From positions 126,122,766-126,186,765 of the forward strand of contig NC_089491.1 in NCBI RefSeq assembly GCF_036850765.1: a DNA stretch of 64,000 nt, written 5' to 3'. Every line of letters begins with the position of its first letter. The first letter of the stretch is position 1. Source of the stretch: Saccopteryx bilineata. Its lineage: Eukaryota > Chordata > Mammalia > Chiroptera > Emballonuridae. Of the stretch, positions 1-13,697 are shown in pieces. The notes under the pieces were generated by a model. It did no database searches. It was not told the DNA's origin and saw only the letters and a program-made list of their open reading frames with translations. Position numbers and translations under genes: made by a program.

Positions 1-1018
<1,018 letters not shown>

Positions 1019-1033
1019 TTGAAATAATTATGT

Positions 1034-1066
1034 ATTGCTTCTCAGCCTTTTGGCTAAATGAAGTGT
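1034..1066 (+). pseudogene. RNU2: 5' fragment of U2 snRNA, tailless retrocopy
   Basis: The segment reads ATTGCTTCTCAGCCTTTTGG and continues GCTAA, matching the 5' end of U2 snRNA (ATCGCTTCTCGGCC...) with two C/G-to-T/A changes. It is flanked on both sides by TTGAAATAATTA (1,019-1,030 and 1,066-1,077), a 12-bp TSD. There is no poly(A) tail and the copy stops after about 33 nt, so it is a truncated retro-fragment and not an snRNA gene. Confidence 0.75.
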
Positions 1067-1077
1067 TGAAATAATTA

Positions 1078-1466
1078 CAGACATATAGAAATTACAAATA
1101 CAGTAAAGTTTTATGCAACCTTTACCCAGCTTCCTTCAAGGGTAACATCTTACATAATTATATATAGTACAATATTTAGTATAGTTCTTAATCTTAAAAA
1201 AAAAAGCTAAGTACTTCTTAAATATTTCTTAAAATATCATAAATTCAATTAAGTTATATCTCATAATAAGTCTGCAAATTAAAGTTTTAAAAAATACTAA
1301 ACTTTAGAGTCCTTTTACATTCTAAATATTTAAATATAAAATACCAACCCTCTCCTTTTAAAGTGTTCTGAACTCACTGTGAATGTAAACAACCTTTCAT
1401 TTTTGTAAATGTATGAAAAAATACTAAGACCAAAAGTTTCAAGATAATGGAAGACACACTCCTGTC

Positions 1467-1529
<63 letters not shown>

Positions 1530-2041
1530 TTTTGCTTAGAAATAAGCAAAGCAACTGAACATCCTCCTTACTCTGCTGAGAAGCAATTTTGGAGTTTCAA
1601 GGTTAAGAAGAAAAAGTTATACTTTGACTATTTCTTGGTAGGTAGGAGCTGATGGACATACTGGGATCAGCAAAAACAGCCCACAATTTTGAAACACATG
1701 GCAACAGACAATATAAAACTACTCAGCATCATCATTTGTTAGGATGTCTGCTCACGTTTGCATAATTTTGGTATTATTTTTGTCTCTTATTAAATCTTTC
1801 TTATTCACTATTTTCTGTCCTTTGAAATCAATGGCAATTAAAAATATTTAAAATTTATAGTCATAGAACTTTAGTTAAGAATAATTGTATTTATTGATGT
1901 TATGTTACTAAAGTTGAGCAATTATCTATGTTCTTGAGTAACAAATGTTTATATTTCAAAAACTGTTTAAAAATTTAAAATTGTATGTAATAGAAAATTA
2001 GATTCCATGCACTGAGGAGTTAAGATTTAATGCAGTAATTT
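1078..2041. other. TMTC3 intron with CA/TA microsatellite
   Basis: AT-rich intronic sequence. A compound (CA)n(TA)n microsatellite occupies about 1,470-1,526. I identified no other repeat or coding feature. Confidence 0.6.
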
Positions 2042-2055
2042 AAGTGTGTATAATA

Positions 2056-2387
2056 GCTCTGTCCAGATGGGTCAGTGGTAGTGTCAGTCTGGCGTGTAAA
2101 CGCCCCAGGTTGGATTCCCAGGCAGGGCACACAAGAGAAGTGATCACCTGCTTTTCCACCCCTCCCACTCCTCTCTCTCTCTCTCTTCCCTTCCTCCAGC
2201 TATGGCTTGACTGTTTTGAGTGCTATGGCCCCAGGCACTGAGGATGGATCACTGAAGCCTTGCATCAGGTGCTAAAAATAGCTCAGTTGCGAGCACGGCC
2301 CCAGATGGGGATTACTGGATGGATCCTGGCTGGGGCACAAGCAGGAGTCTGTCTCTATTTCCCCTCTTCTCACTGGGAAAAGAAAAA
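2056..2387 (+). mobile_element. tRNA-derived SINE, long VES-like type, divergent
   Basis: A tRNA-like head (box-B-like GGTTGGATTCCC) is followed by a CT-rich tract and a body ending in an A-rich tail. The flanking direct repeats are AGTGTGTATAATA (2,043-2,055) and AGTGTCTATAATA (2,388-2,400). It is an older, diverged copy. Confidence 0.8.
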
Positions 2388-3881
2388 AGTGTCTATAATA
2401 AAGTCTTGGTTGGAATGATGGCTGTGTGAGAGACACTGCTGAACTCCCCCCCCCCCCCCGCCCTTGAAATTTCCACAAGTTGAACAACTATAACACAGCG
2501 ATGGAACTCCATCTGAGCTCACATGTACTTCTGAAAGATCCATCACTGAATGGAGTAAAGGTGGGATGGTGTAAAAGGAGGGTGGAAGATAAAACACATT
2601 CATGGTCTGCTGTGGGGAGGAGGGAAGCTCAGGCTGTTTGGATTATGTCTGAGGGGTACAGAGAGGGGAACCCAGAGTGACTGGGTCTCCTTCTTCTGGG
2701 AGGAGCAATGAGAAAGAGGGGCAAATAAACCAAGCTACCAAAGCAGCCAGAGTATGTGGTTGTGGCCAGTATTCCCGTGATCTGTCTGCAGCCTGCACTC
2801 GGCAGAAACAGAGAAAACTAGAAGTGCAGCCCCCCAGTCTCCCAGATCCTGCCTCCCTCACCTCATGGTATTGAGAGTGGTAGAGACAAAAACTCCAGCT
2901 GGCTCTCCAGAACTATTCTCTCCCCTGAAGAACAGAAGTGCCCCATGTCTGGTCCCCAGGTCTGTTGAGATATGGGGAGGAGTGACTGGAAGCCTGAAAC
3001 CACCATTGCTAGAGCCATAAAGCTAGAAAGCTGAAGCCATAAAGCCAAAGCTAAAAAGCCCTCACAACATGCCCTACCCACCACCACAACTGTGGCCCTG
3101 CCTACATTGCTGTGACAGCAACATCTCAGCAGACAGCCCAGGAACTTCACAGAACTAAAAGTTGTAATACAGTGACACTTAATGGAAGAAACCTGTCAAA
3201 ACCAAAATTAACTTTTCCTTCATTTTTTTCCCTTTAAAATTTCATTTTCTTTATTATTTTTTTATTTTTATTTTTTCAGGGTTTCTTTGTGATTTTTTAT
3301 TTTAATCTTATTTTGTGTGTTTTTTTTTTACTGTCATAATATCATATTTTAAACTTGTCAATTACTTATTGTACTGTTTAGAAATGTTCAGTTTTTTGGT
3401 TTTCTTGTTAGGATTCTTAACAATACCAGTCTCAATGTCACCAGGAAGAAGAAATAAAATACCATGGCTACACAAGACAGAGATGTAATTCAGAACGAAA
3501 ATGAAAAATCTCCAGAAAAAATTTTCAGTTACATGGAAACCTTGGAGTTACAATGATAGAGGATTCAAAACTGAAGTTCTAAAAATATTCAATGAGATGC
3601 AAGAAGACACCAATAGGCAACTTAATGAGCTCAAAAAATAAACCAAACACCTTACCAAAGATATTGAAACTTTTAAAACAGTGATGAAGAACTCAATACA
3701 TGAATTGAAAATTGAGGTAGCAAGTTTGGCTAATAGAACAAGCCAGATAAAGGAAAGAATCAGTGACACTGAAGATAGGCAACTAGAGATACTCAGAGAA
3801 GAGGAGAGAGACTCATGAATTCAAAAAACCAAGAGAGCTCTATAAGAATTGTCTGACTCCATCAGAAAGAGCAATATAGAG

Positions 3882-3889
3882 TGACGTCA
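3882..3889. promoter_or_regulatory. CRE palindrome at the L1 5' end
   Basis: A perfect TGACGTCA cAMP-response-element palindrome lies 4 bp inside the 5' end of the younger L1. It could be part of that L1's internal promoter. Function is inferred from the motif only. Confidence 0.5.
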
Positions 3890-4127
3890 CGGAAATGGTG
3901 CCGTGAGGAGCGCGTCCAACAGATCTCCCCCAAATCACAACAAATTTATCAACTAGAAACAGAAAAATTTATCCTCGGAGCATTCCGGAGTTCCACACAA
4001 ACTGAAAGCGAAAGGACTGTTATCACTTGAATCTGAGAAACGAGGGTATAGAGGAAGCTACCGCAGGGACGTTCATTCAAGCCTCGGAGGGAGTGCGCCT
4101 GTGTGCTATCAACAAGACCACCCTCAG

Positions 4128-5122
4128 ATGCCAATAAAAAAGAGGAAATCGAATATTATGGATACAAAAGAAAGAGAGGTAACACAAATAGATGTGGAAA
4201 AATCTATGGAGAAAAGACTTAACATATTGGAAGCCTTGAAGCTAAATGACAGAGAATTTAAAATAGAAATCTTAAAAATACTCAGAGATATACAAGAAAA
4301 CACAGAAAGGCAATTTAGGGAGATCAGAAAAGAACTCAATGAACACAAAAAATATATTACCAAGGAAATTGAAACTATAAAAACAAATCAAACAGAAATG
4401 AAAACCTCAATTCACGAGCTGAAAAACGAGGTAACAAGTTTAGCTAACAGAACAGCCCAGATTGAACATAGGATTAGTGAAATAGAAGACAAACAACTTG
4501 AGGCACAACAGAGAGAAGAAGAAAGAGACTTAAAAATAATAAAAAACAAGAAAGCCCTACAGGAATTGTCTGACTCCATCAGAAAGAATAACATAAGAAT
4601 AATAGGTATATCAGAGGGAGAAGAGAAAGAAAATGGAATGGAGAATATACTCAAACAAATAATAGACGAGAACTTCCCAAGCCTGTGGAAAGAATTAAAG
4701 CCTCAAATTCAAGAAGCAAACAGAACTCCGAGTTCTCTTAACCCCAACAAACCTACTGCAAGGCGCATCATAATGAAATTGGCAAAACCAATGGCAAAGA
4801 AAAAATTCTTAAGGCAGCCAGGGAAAAGAAGAATACAACATATAAAGGAAGGCCCATTAGATTATCATCAGATTTCTCAGCAGAAACTCTACAAGCTAGA
4901 AGAGAGTGGACCCCAATATTTAAAGCCTTGAAAGAGAGGAACTTTCAGCCAAGAATACTATACCCATCAAAGCTATCCTTCAAGTACGAAGGAGATATAA
5001 AAACATTCACAAATACAGAAAAGATGAGAGAATTTATCATCAGAAAGCCCCCACTCCAGGAAATACTAAAGGGGGTTTTCCAACCAGATTCAAAGAACAA
5101 AAGAAAACAACACCACAAGTAA
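4128..5122 (+). pseudogene. L1 ORF1p (RNA-binding protein), frameshifted
   Basis: ORF1p is the trimeric RNA-binding chaperone of the L1 ribonucleoprotein. The frame opens at MPIKKRKSN. An upstream in-frame ATG at 4,101 is possible but looks like 5'UTR. Residues from about 20 to 150 form a long charged, heptad-like coiled coil. The RNA-recognition region follows (IRKNNIRIIGISEGEE), and the frame breaks near 4,780-4,800. The C-terminal domain continues in other frames through REFIIRKPPLQEILKGVFQ and ends at 5,120. A single-base-scale frameshift in the RRM/CTD linker is the visible defect. Confidence 0.85.
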
Positions 5123-5447
5123 CAGCTCCACCAAGAACGCAATAAAACCAAACTTAAACTGTGACAACAAAGGAAAAAAAGGGGGGAGAGGATGGAGATT
5201 AACAGTAGCAAAGGACGATGAAGTGCAGAAATACTCATAAGATAGGGTACTACAATGCATATGGTAGGTACCCTTTTCATTACTTAATGGTAACCACCCT
5301 TGAAAAAACCACCACAAAAACACTTGACTTAAAAAAGGTAGCAACAGAGGAAAGAAGTATGGAACACAAACAAACAAAAACAAATGATAGAAAAACAAAA
5401 GAGAAGAATCAAACTAGATACAAAACTAACAGAAAGCAATTTATAAA

Positions 5448-8400
5448 ATGGCAGTAGGGAACCCACAAGTGTCAATAATTACACTAAATGTAAATGGATT
5501 AAACTTACCAATAAAAAGACACAGAGTAGCAGAATGGATTAAAAAAGAAAATCCAACTATATGCTGCCTACAAGAAACACATCTAAGCAACAAGGATAAA
5601 AACAAATTCAAAGTGAAAGGCTGGAAAACAATACTCCAAGCAAACAACACCCAAAAAAAAGCAGGTGTAGCAATACTCGTATCTAATAATGCTGACTACA
5701 AAACAAAAAAAGTACTCAGAGACAAAAATGGTCATTTCATAATGATTAAGGGGAAGTTGAATCAAGAAGACATAACAATCCTTAATATATATGCACCAAA
5801 CCAAGGAGCACCAAAATATATAAGACAGCTACTTATTGACCTTAAAACAAAAACTAACAAAAATACAATCATACTTGGAGACCTCAATACACCGCTGACG
5901 GCTCTAGATCGGTCATCCAAACAGAGAATCAATAAAGATATAGTGGCCTTAAACGAAATACTAGAACACCTGGATATGATAGACATCTACAGGACACTTC
6001 ATCCCAAAGCGACAGAGTATACATTTTTCTCTAGTGTACATGGAACATTCTCAAGAATTGACCATATGTTGGGCCACAAAGACAATATCAGCAAATTTAG
6101 AAAAATTGAAATTGTACCAAGCATATTTTCTGATCATAAAGCCTTGAAACTAGAATTCAACTGCAAAAAAGAGGGGGAAAAACCCACAAAAATGTGGAAA
6201 CTAAACAACATACTTCTAAAAAATGAATGGGTCAAAGAAGAAATAAGCGCAGAGATCAAAAGATATATACAGACAAATGAAAATGAAAATGCGACATATC
6301 AGAATCTCTGGGATGCAGCAAAAGCAGTAATAAGAGGAAAGTTCATATCACTTCAGGCCTATATGAACAAACAAGAGAGAGCCGAAGTAAACCACTTAAC
6401 TTCACACCTTAAGGAACTAGAAAAAGAAGAACAAAGACAACCCAAAACCAGCCGAAGAAAGGAGATAATAAAAATCAGAGCAGAAATAAATGAAATAGAG
6501 AACAGAAAAACTATAGAAAAAATCAATAAAACAAGGAGCTGGTTCTTTGAAAAGATCAACAAAATTGACAAACCCTTGGCAAGACTCACCAAGGAAAAAA
6601 GGCACAGGACTCAAATAAATAAAATCCAAAATGAAAGAGGAGAGATCACCACAGACATCATAGATATACAAAGAATTATTGTAGAATACTATGAAAAATT
6701 ATATGCCACCAAATACAACAATCTAGAAGAAATGGATAAATTCCTAGAACAATACAACCTTCCTAGACTGAGTCATGAAGAAGTAGAAAGCCTAAACAGA
6801 CCAATCAGCAGGGAGGAAATAGAAAAAACTATTAAAAACCTCCCCAAAAATAAAAGTCCAGGCCCAGACGGTTATACTAGTGAATTCTATCAAACATTCA
6901 AAGAAGACTTGGTTCCTATTCTACTCAAAGTCTTCCAAAAAATTGAAGAAGCAGCAATACTTCCAAACACATTTTATGAGGCCAACATAACCCTCATACC
7001 AAAACCTGGCAAGGATGGCACAAAGAAAGAAAACTACAGACCAATATCTCTAATGAATACAGATGCTAAAATACTAAACAAAATACTGGCAAACCGAATA
7101 CAACAACATATTAAAAAATAATACATCACGATCAAGTGGCATTTATCCCAGAATCTCAAGGATGGTTCAACATACGTAAAACGGTTAACGTAATACACCA
7201 TATCAACAAAACAAAGAACAAAAACCACATGATCTTATCAATAGATGCAGAAAAGGCTTTTGATAAAATACAACACAATTTTATGTTTAAGACTCTCAAC
7301 AAAATGGGTATAGAAGGAAAATATCTCAACATGATAAAGGCCATATATGATAAACCATCAGCCAACATCCTATTAAACGGCATAAAACTGAGGACTTTCT
7401 ACCTTAAATCAGGAACAAGACAGGGTTGTCCACTCTCTCCACTCTTATTCAACGTGGTGCTAGAAGTTCTGGCCAGAGCAATCAGACAAGACAAAGAAAT
7501 AAAAGGCATCCATATCGGAAAAGAAGAAGTAAAGGTATCACTTTTTGCTGATCATATGATCCTATACATTGAAAACCCGAAGGACTCCACAAAAAGATTA
7601 TTAGAAACAATAAACCAATACAGTAAGGTCGCAGGATACAAAATTAACATACAAAAGTCCATAGCCTTTCTATATGCCCACAATGAAATATTAGAAAACG
7701 AACTCAAAAAAATAATCCCCTTCACGATTGCAACAAAAAAAAAAAAAATACCTAGGAATAAACATAACAAAGAATGTAAAGGACCTTTATAATGAAAATT
7801 ACAAAGCATTGTTAAGGGAAATCGAAAAAGATACAATGAGATGGAAAAATATTCCTTTTTCTTGGATAGGAAGAATAAATATAATCAAAATGGCCATATT
7901 ACCCAAAGCAATATACAAATTTAATGCAATTCCCATCAAAATTCCTATGAGATTTTTTAAAGAAATGGAACAAAAAATCATCAGATTTATATGGAACTAT
8001 AAAAAACCCTGAATAGCCAAAACAATCCTAAGGAAAAAGAATGAAGCTGGGGGCATTACAATACCTGACTTTAAACTATATTATAGGGCCACGATAATCA
8101 AAACAGCATGGTATTGGCAGAAAAATAGACACTCAGACCAATGGAACAGAATAGAAAGCCCAGAAATAAAACCACATATATATGGTCAAATAATCTTTGA
8201 TAAAGGGGTCAACAACACACAATGGAGAAAAGAAAGCCTCTTCAACAAATGGTGTTGGGAAAACTGGAAAGCCACATGCAAAAGAATGAAACTCAACTAC
8301 AGCCTGTCCCCATGTACTAAAATTAATTCAAAATGGATCAAAGACCTAAATATAAGACCTGAAACAATAAAGTACATAGAAGAAGACATAGGTACTAAAA

Positions 8401-9271
8401 TCATGGATCTGGGTTTTAAAGAACATTTTATGAACTTGACTCCAATGGCAAGAGAAGTGAAGGCAAAAATTAATGAATGGGCCTACATCAGAATAAAAAG
8501 TTTTTGCTCAGCAAGAGAAACTGATATCAAAATAAACAGACAGCCAACTAAATGGGAAATGATATTTTCAAACAACAGCTCAGATAAGGGCCTAATATCC
8601 AAAATTTACAAAGAACTCATAAAACTCAACAACAAACAAACAATCCAATAAAAAAATGGGAAGAGGACATGAACAGACACTTCTCCCAGGAAGAGATACA
8701 AATGGCCAACAGATATATGAAAAGATGCTCAGCTTCATTAGTTATTAGAGAAATGCAAATCAAAACTACAATGAGATACCACCTCACCCCTGTTAGATTA
8801 GCTATTATCAACAAGACGGGTAATAGCAAATGTTGGAGAGGCTGTGGAGAAAAAGGAACCCTCATTCACTGTTGGTGGGACTGTAAAGTAGTACAACCAT
8901 TATGGAGGAAAGTATGGTGGTTCCTCAAAAAACTGAAAATAGAACTACCTTATGACCCAGCAATCCCTCTACTGGGTATATACCCCAAAACCTCAGAAAC
9001 ATTGATACGTGTAGACACATGTAGCCCCATGTTCATTGCAGCACTGTTCACAGTGGCCAAGACATGGAAACAACCAAAAAGCCCTTCAATAGAAGACTGG
9101 ATAAAGAAGATGTGGCACATATACACTATGGAATACTACTCAGCCATAAGAAATGATGACATCAGATCATTTACAGCAAAATGGTGGGAACTTGATAACA
9201 TTATACGGAGTGAAATAAGTAAATCAGAAAAAAACAAGAACTACATGATTCCATACATTGGTGGAACATAA
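5448..9271 (+). pseudogene. L1 ORF2p (endonuclease/reverse transcriptase), broken
   Basis: ORF2p nicks target DNA and copies L1 RNA. The N-terminal endonuclease shows [29 protein letters not shown] and [12 protein letters not shown]-region ([18 protein letters not shown]) and reverse transcriptase motifs [11 protein letters not shown] and [19 protein letters not shown] follow. The Cys-rich end includes [15 protein letters not shown] near 8,840-8,882. Defects seen: a stop at 7,119-7,121, a frameshift at the A-run 7,735-7,748, a stop at 8,010-8,012, further frame breaks between 8,012 and 8,669, and the catalytic FADD motif reads FADH (near 7,546-7,557). It is the best-preserved coding relic in the window but inactive. 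Confidence 0.9.
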
Positions 9272-9307
9272 AAACGAGACTAAGAGACATGGACAAGAGT
9301 GTGGTGG

Positions 9308-9380
9308 TTACCAGGGGTGGGGGGAGGGAGGACATGGGAGGGAGGGAGGGAGAGAGTTAGGGGGAGGGGGAGGGGCACAG
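9308..9380 (+). repeat. G-rich tract in the L1 3'UTR, possible G-quadruplex
   Basis: Successive runs of three to six G separated by one to four bases, just downstream of the ORF2 end. G-rich polypurine tracts are typical of L1 3'UTRs. Quadruplex folding is inferred from the run pattern. Confidence 0.65.
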
Positions 9381-10380
9381 AGAACTAGATAGAGGGTGGC
9401 GGAGGACAATCTGACTTTGGGCGAGGGGTATGCAACATAATTTAATGACAAAATAACCTAGACATGTTTTCTTTGAATATATGTACCCTGATTTATTAAT
9501 GTCATCCCATTACCATTAATAAAAATCTATTTAAAAAAAAAAAAGAAAGAAAGAGCAGTATAAGAAAAATGGATATATAAGAGAGGGAGAAGGGAATGGA
9601 GAGCCTATTCAAACAAATAATTGATGAAAAATTCCCAAGCCCATGGAAAGAGAGCTTCAAATCCAAGAAACAAATAATGCCAAGTTACCAAAACCCAAAC
9701 GGATCTATTTCAGGGCACATTGTAATAATACTGTCAAAAATCAATGACAAAGAAAGAATCCTCAAGGCAGCTAGCAAAAAGAGGAACACAACATACAAAG
9801 GAAAGCCCATTAGGTATCATTAGACTTCTCAGCAGAAACTGTACAAGCCAAAAGAGAGTGGAACCAAAATTCAAAATACAGAAAGAGAGAAATTACTAGC
9901 TAAGAAGACTATACCCATCAAAATTATCCTTCAAATATGAGAAATGAAAACTTTTACAGACATATAGAAGGTGAAGGAATTTATCACCAGAAAATCCCCA
10001 CTGCAGGAAATGATCAAGGGGGTCATTTGACCAGACAAAAAAACCCAAAACAAATCAAAAAGTAAAAGCTCAAACAAGGTCACAATAAAAACAAGGCTAC
10101 TCCGTGACAACAATAACACAAAAAGGGAGAAGATAAAGATCTATAGTAGCAAAGGAGGATGGAATGCAGAAGTACTCATAAAACAAAGGATTCTTGTACA
10201 TATCAGCAATTTTCTCTTAATAATCTAAAGGTAACCACCCACAAAAAGCCACTATTGAAATATACAGTTTAAAAAAAAAAATAGAAAAAAAGTATAGAAT
10301 ACCACCAAACAAAAGTGACAGAAACAAAAAAAGAAAAGAACTAAACAATACACAGAGCTACCAGAAAACAAAACATAAAA

Positions 10381-11980
10381 TGGCTATAGGAAATTCTCAA
10401 ATGTCAATAATTACCCTAAATGTAAATAGACTGAACTCACCAATACAGAGGAATAGAGTATCAGATTGAATCAAAAAGCAAAACCCAACCATATGCTGCC
10501 TCCAAGAGACACATCTAAACTCCAAGGACAAAAGTAGTTTCAAAGTAAAAGGTTGGAAAATGATTCTCCAAGCAAATAATAACCAAAGAAAAGCAGATAT
10601 AGCCATACTCATATCTGATAATGCTGACTTGAAGACAACAAAGGTAACTATAGACAAAGATGAACATTTCATTATGATAAATGGGACACTGTATCAAGAA
10701 GACATAATACTTCAATATATATATATGCACCAAAATATGTAAGATATCTATTAACTGATCTAAAAATAGAAGCAAACAAAAACACAATCATACTTGGAAG
10801 ATTTCAATATACCATTGATGGAATAAATAGATCATTCAAAGAGAAAATCAATAAAGATTTATTGGCGTGTAATGACACTCTGGACCAAATGGACATAATA
10901 GACATTTATAGGCTATTTCATCCCAAAAGGTCAGATTATAAAGTCTTCTCCGGTGTGCATGAAACATTTTCAAGGATAGACCAAATGCTGGGCAAGAAAA
11001 TTAAAATCAACAAATTCAGGAAGATTGAAATTATACCAAGCATATTTTCTGATCATAAAGCTTTGAAACTAGAATTCAACTATAAAACAGAAACAAAACA
11101 ATCCCACAAAAATGTAGAAATTAAACAACATACCTCTAAAAAATGACTGTGTCTAAGAAGATATAAAAGGAGAGATCAAAAGATATATACAGAGAAATGA
11201 AAATGACATGACATATCAAATATCTGGGGTGCAGCAAAACCAATAAGAGGGAAGTTTGTATCATTACAGGCTTATATCAAGAAACAAGGGAGATCCCAAG
11301 TAAACAACCTCACATCACATCTGAAGGAACTAGAAAAAGAACAACAAAGGCAACCAAAGTCAGCAGATAAAAGGAAATAGTAAAAATTAGAGCAGAACTA
11401 AATGAAATACAGAACAAATAAACCTATAGAAAAAATTAAAACAACAAGGAGCTGGATCTCTGAAAAGATAATAAATCCATAAATCACTGGTTAGACTCAC
11501 TAAGGAAAAAAAGGGAAGGGCTCATATAAACAAAATTTGAAATGAAAGAGGAAAAATTACCACAGACATCATAGATATACAAAGGATCACAGTAGAATAG
11601 ATGAAAAATTATATGCTACCAAATTTAACAACCTGGAGGAAATGAATAAATTGTTAGAACTAACCAATCTTCCTAGAGTGACTCCAGTAGAAGTGGAAAA
11701 CCTAAATAGACCTATAAGCACAAAGAAAGCAAAAAGAACTATCAAAATTTTTCCCAAAAAACAAAAGTCTAGGACCAGATGGCTATACTAGTGAGTTCTA
11801 CCAAATATTCAAAGAAGATTTGGTGCCTATCCTTCTCAAAGTCTTCCAAAAAAGCGAAGAAGCTATACTCCCTAACACATTTTATGAGGCCAACATAACC
11901 CTCATACCAAAACCTGGCAAGGAAAACGCACACACAAAAGAACTATAGATCAATATCTCTAATGAATACAAATGCAAAAG
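10381..11980 (+). pseudogene. old L1 ORF2 remnant (endonuclease and RT N-part)
   Basis: Collinear with the younger L1's ORF2 and carrying recognisable motifs (NVNRLN-like start near 10,420, [12 protein letters not shown] near 11,052). Many stops and indels show long neutral decay. The reverse transcriptase part continues after the SINE at 12,005-12,404. Confidence 0.8.
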
Positions 11981-12004
11981 TCCTAAACAAAATACTAGCA
12001 AATT

Positions 12005-12404
12005 GGCCCTGGCCGGTTGGCTCAGCGGTAGACCGTCGGCCTGGCGTGCGGGGGACCCGGGTTCGATTCCCGGCCAGGGCACACAGGAGAAGCGCCCATT
12101 TGCTTCTCCACCCCTCCCCCCTTCCTCTCTGTCTCTCTCTTCCCCTCCCGCAGCCAAGGCTCCATTGGAGCAAAGATGGCCCGGGTGCTGGGGATGGCTC
12201 CTTGGCCTCTGCCCCAGGTGCTAGAGTGGCTCTGGTCTCGGCAGAGCGACGCCCCGGAGGGGCAGAGCATCGCCCCCTGGTGGGCAGAGCGTCGCCCCTG
12301 GTGGGCGTGCCGGGTGGATCCCGGTCGGGCGCATGCGGGAGTCTGACTGTCTCTCCCCATTTCCAGCTTCAGAAAAATACAAAAAAAAACAAAACAAAAA
12401 AACA
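12005..12404 (+). mobile_element. long VES-like SINE, young copy
   Basis: The head GGCCCTGGCCGGTTGGCTCA carries tRNA A/B-box-like sequence (GGTTCGATTCCC), followed by a CT-rich tract, a GC-rich body and an A-rich tail. It has a perfect 20-bp TSD at 11,985-12,004 and 12,405-12,424, inside the old L1 ORF2. Confidence 0.95.
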
Positions 12405-12823
12405 AAACAAAATACTAGCAAATTGAATACAGTAACACATTAAAAAAATAATACATCACAATCAAGTGGGATTCATTCCAGTAGCACAAGGATGGTTCAA
12501 CATATGGATATCAATCAATGTAATACACTATATACCAACAAAACAAAGAACAAACATATGATCCTTTCAATAGATACAGAAAAGGCATTCAATAAGATAC
12601 AACATCATTTTCTGTTTAAAACACTCATAAAATTGGAACAGAATGAAAGTACCGCAACATAATAAAGGCCATCAGCTAATATCATACTAAATGGTGAAAA
12701 AAATGAAGGTTTTTCTTTTAAAATCAGAAAAAAGACAAAGATGCCCACTCTCTTCACTCTTATTCAACATAATTCTGGAAGTTTTGCCAGAGCAATCAGG
12801 CAAGAGAAAGAAATAAAAGGCAC

Positions 12824-13207
12824 CCAGAGTTGGCTCAGTGGTAGAGTATTGGCCTGGCATGTAGATATCCTGGGTTCAATTCCCAACCAGGGAACACAGG
12901 AGAAGCAACCATCTGCTTCTTCAACCCCTCACCCCCGCTTCTCTCCCTCTTTCTATCTCTCTCTTCTCCTCTCCTCATACAGCCAAGGCTTGATTGAGCA
13001 AGTTGGTCTCAGGCACTGAGGATGGTTCCATGGCCTCTGCCTCAGTGCTAAAAAAAAAGAGAAATGGCTCCAGTTGTAATGGAGCAAGGGCCCCAGATGG
13101 GCAGAGCATTGCTCCCTAGTGGACTTGCCAGGTGGATCCAGGTTGGGGCACATGCAGGAGTCTGTCTCTGCCTCCTATCCTCTCACTAAAACAAAACAAA
13201 AACAAAA
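12824..13207 (+). mobile_element. long VES-like SINE, diverged
   Basis: Same family as the copy at 12,005 but lacking the first bases of the head. It is flanked by AAGAAATAAAAGGCA-type repeats and inserted in the old L1. Confidence 0.85.
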
Positions 13208-13380
13208 AAGAAATAAAAGGCATCCATGAAAGGAAATAAGAAGTAAAGGTATTTCTTTTTGCAGATTACATAATCCTGTATATAGAAAACCCCAAAGACT
13301 CTACCAAACAGACTATTAGAAACAATAAATTGATACAGTAAAGTTGAAGGATACAAAATCAATATACAAAAGTCTATTGC

Positions 13381-13697
13381 TGACCAGGCAGTGGCGCAGT
13401 GAGTGGATAGAGAGTCGAACTGGGACGCCAAGGACCCAGGTTCGAGACCCCGAGGTTGCCAGCTTGAGCACGGGCCCATTTGGTTTGAGCGAAAGCTCAC
13501 CAGCTTGGACCCCAGGTCACTGGCTCGAACAAGGGGTTACTCGGTCTGCTGAAGGCCCGCGGTCAAGGCACATATGAGAAAGCAATCAATGAACAACTAA
13601 GGTGTCGCAACAAAAAACTGATGATTGATGCTTCTCATCTCTCTCCGTTCCTGTCTGTCTATCTTCTCTCTGACTCTCTCTGTCTGTGAAAAAAAAA
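13381..13697 (+). mobile_element. tRNA-derived SINE, TGACCAGGCGGTGGCGCAG type
   Basis: A second SINE family: the tRNA-like head TGACCAGGCAGTGGCGCAG is followed by repeated 'AGCTTGAGC / CCAGCTTGGACC' units, GGTCAAGGCACATATGAG, and a CT-rich 3' end with an A tail. The TSD AAAAGTCTATTGC lies on both sides. Confidence 0.9.

Larger units (their letters stand above)
3879..9547 (+). mobile_element. younger near-complete L1 inserted in the old L1
   Basis: This 5.67-kb insertion has near-identical target duplications AGAAAGAGCAATATA (3,864-3,878) and AGAAAGAGCAGTATA (9,548-9,562). It contains a short 5'UTR, ORF1, ORF2, a G-rich 3'UTR tract, an AATAAA signal near 9,519 and a poly(A) tail. It lies in the same orientation as its L1 host and antisense to TMTC3. 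Both ORFs are broken, so it cannot move by itself. Confidence 0.9.

Noticed and set aside
1034..1066. Functional U2 snRNA gene
   Set aside because: Only about 33 nt of U2 are present, with no snRNA promoter elements and with retroposition target duplications.
2863..3150. 95-codon minus-strand open frame
   Set aside because: Lies in the 5'UTR-like part of an old L1 with no recognisable domain.
12005..12080. tRNA-like sequence with A- and B-box motifs
   Set aside because: It is the head of a SINE present many times, with a long SINE body and target duplications, and not a tRNA gene.
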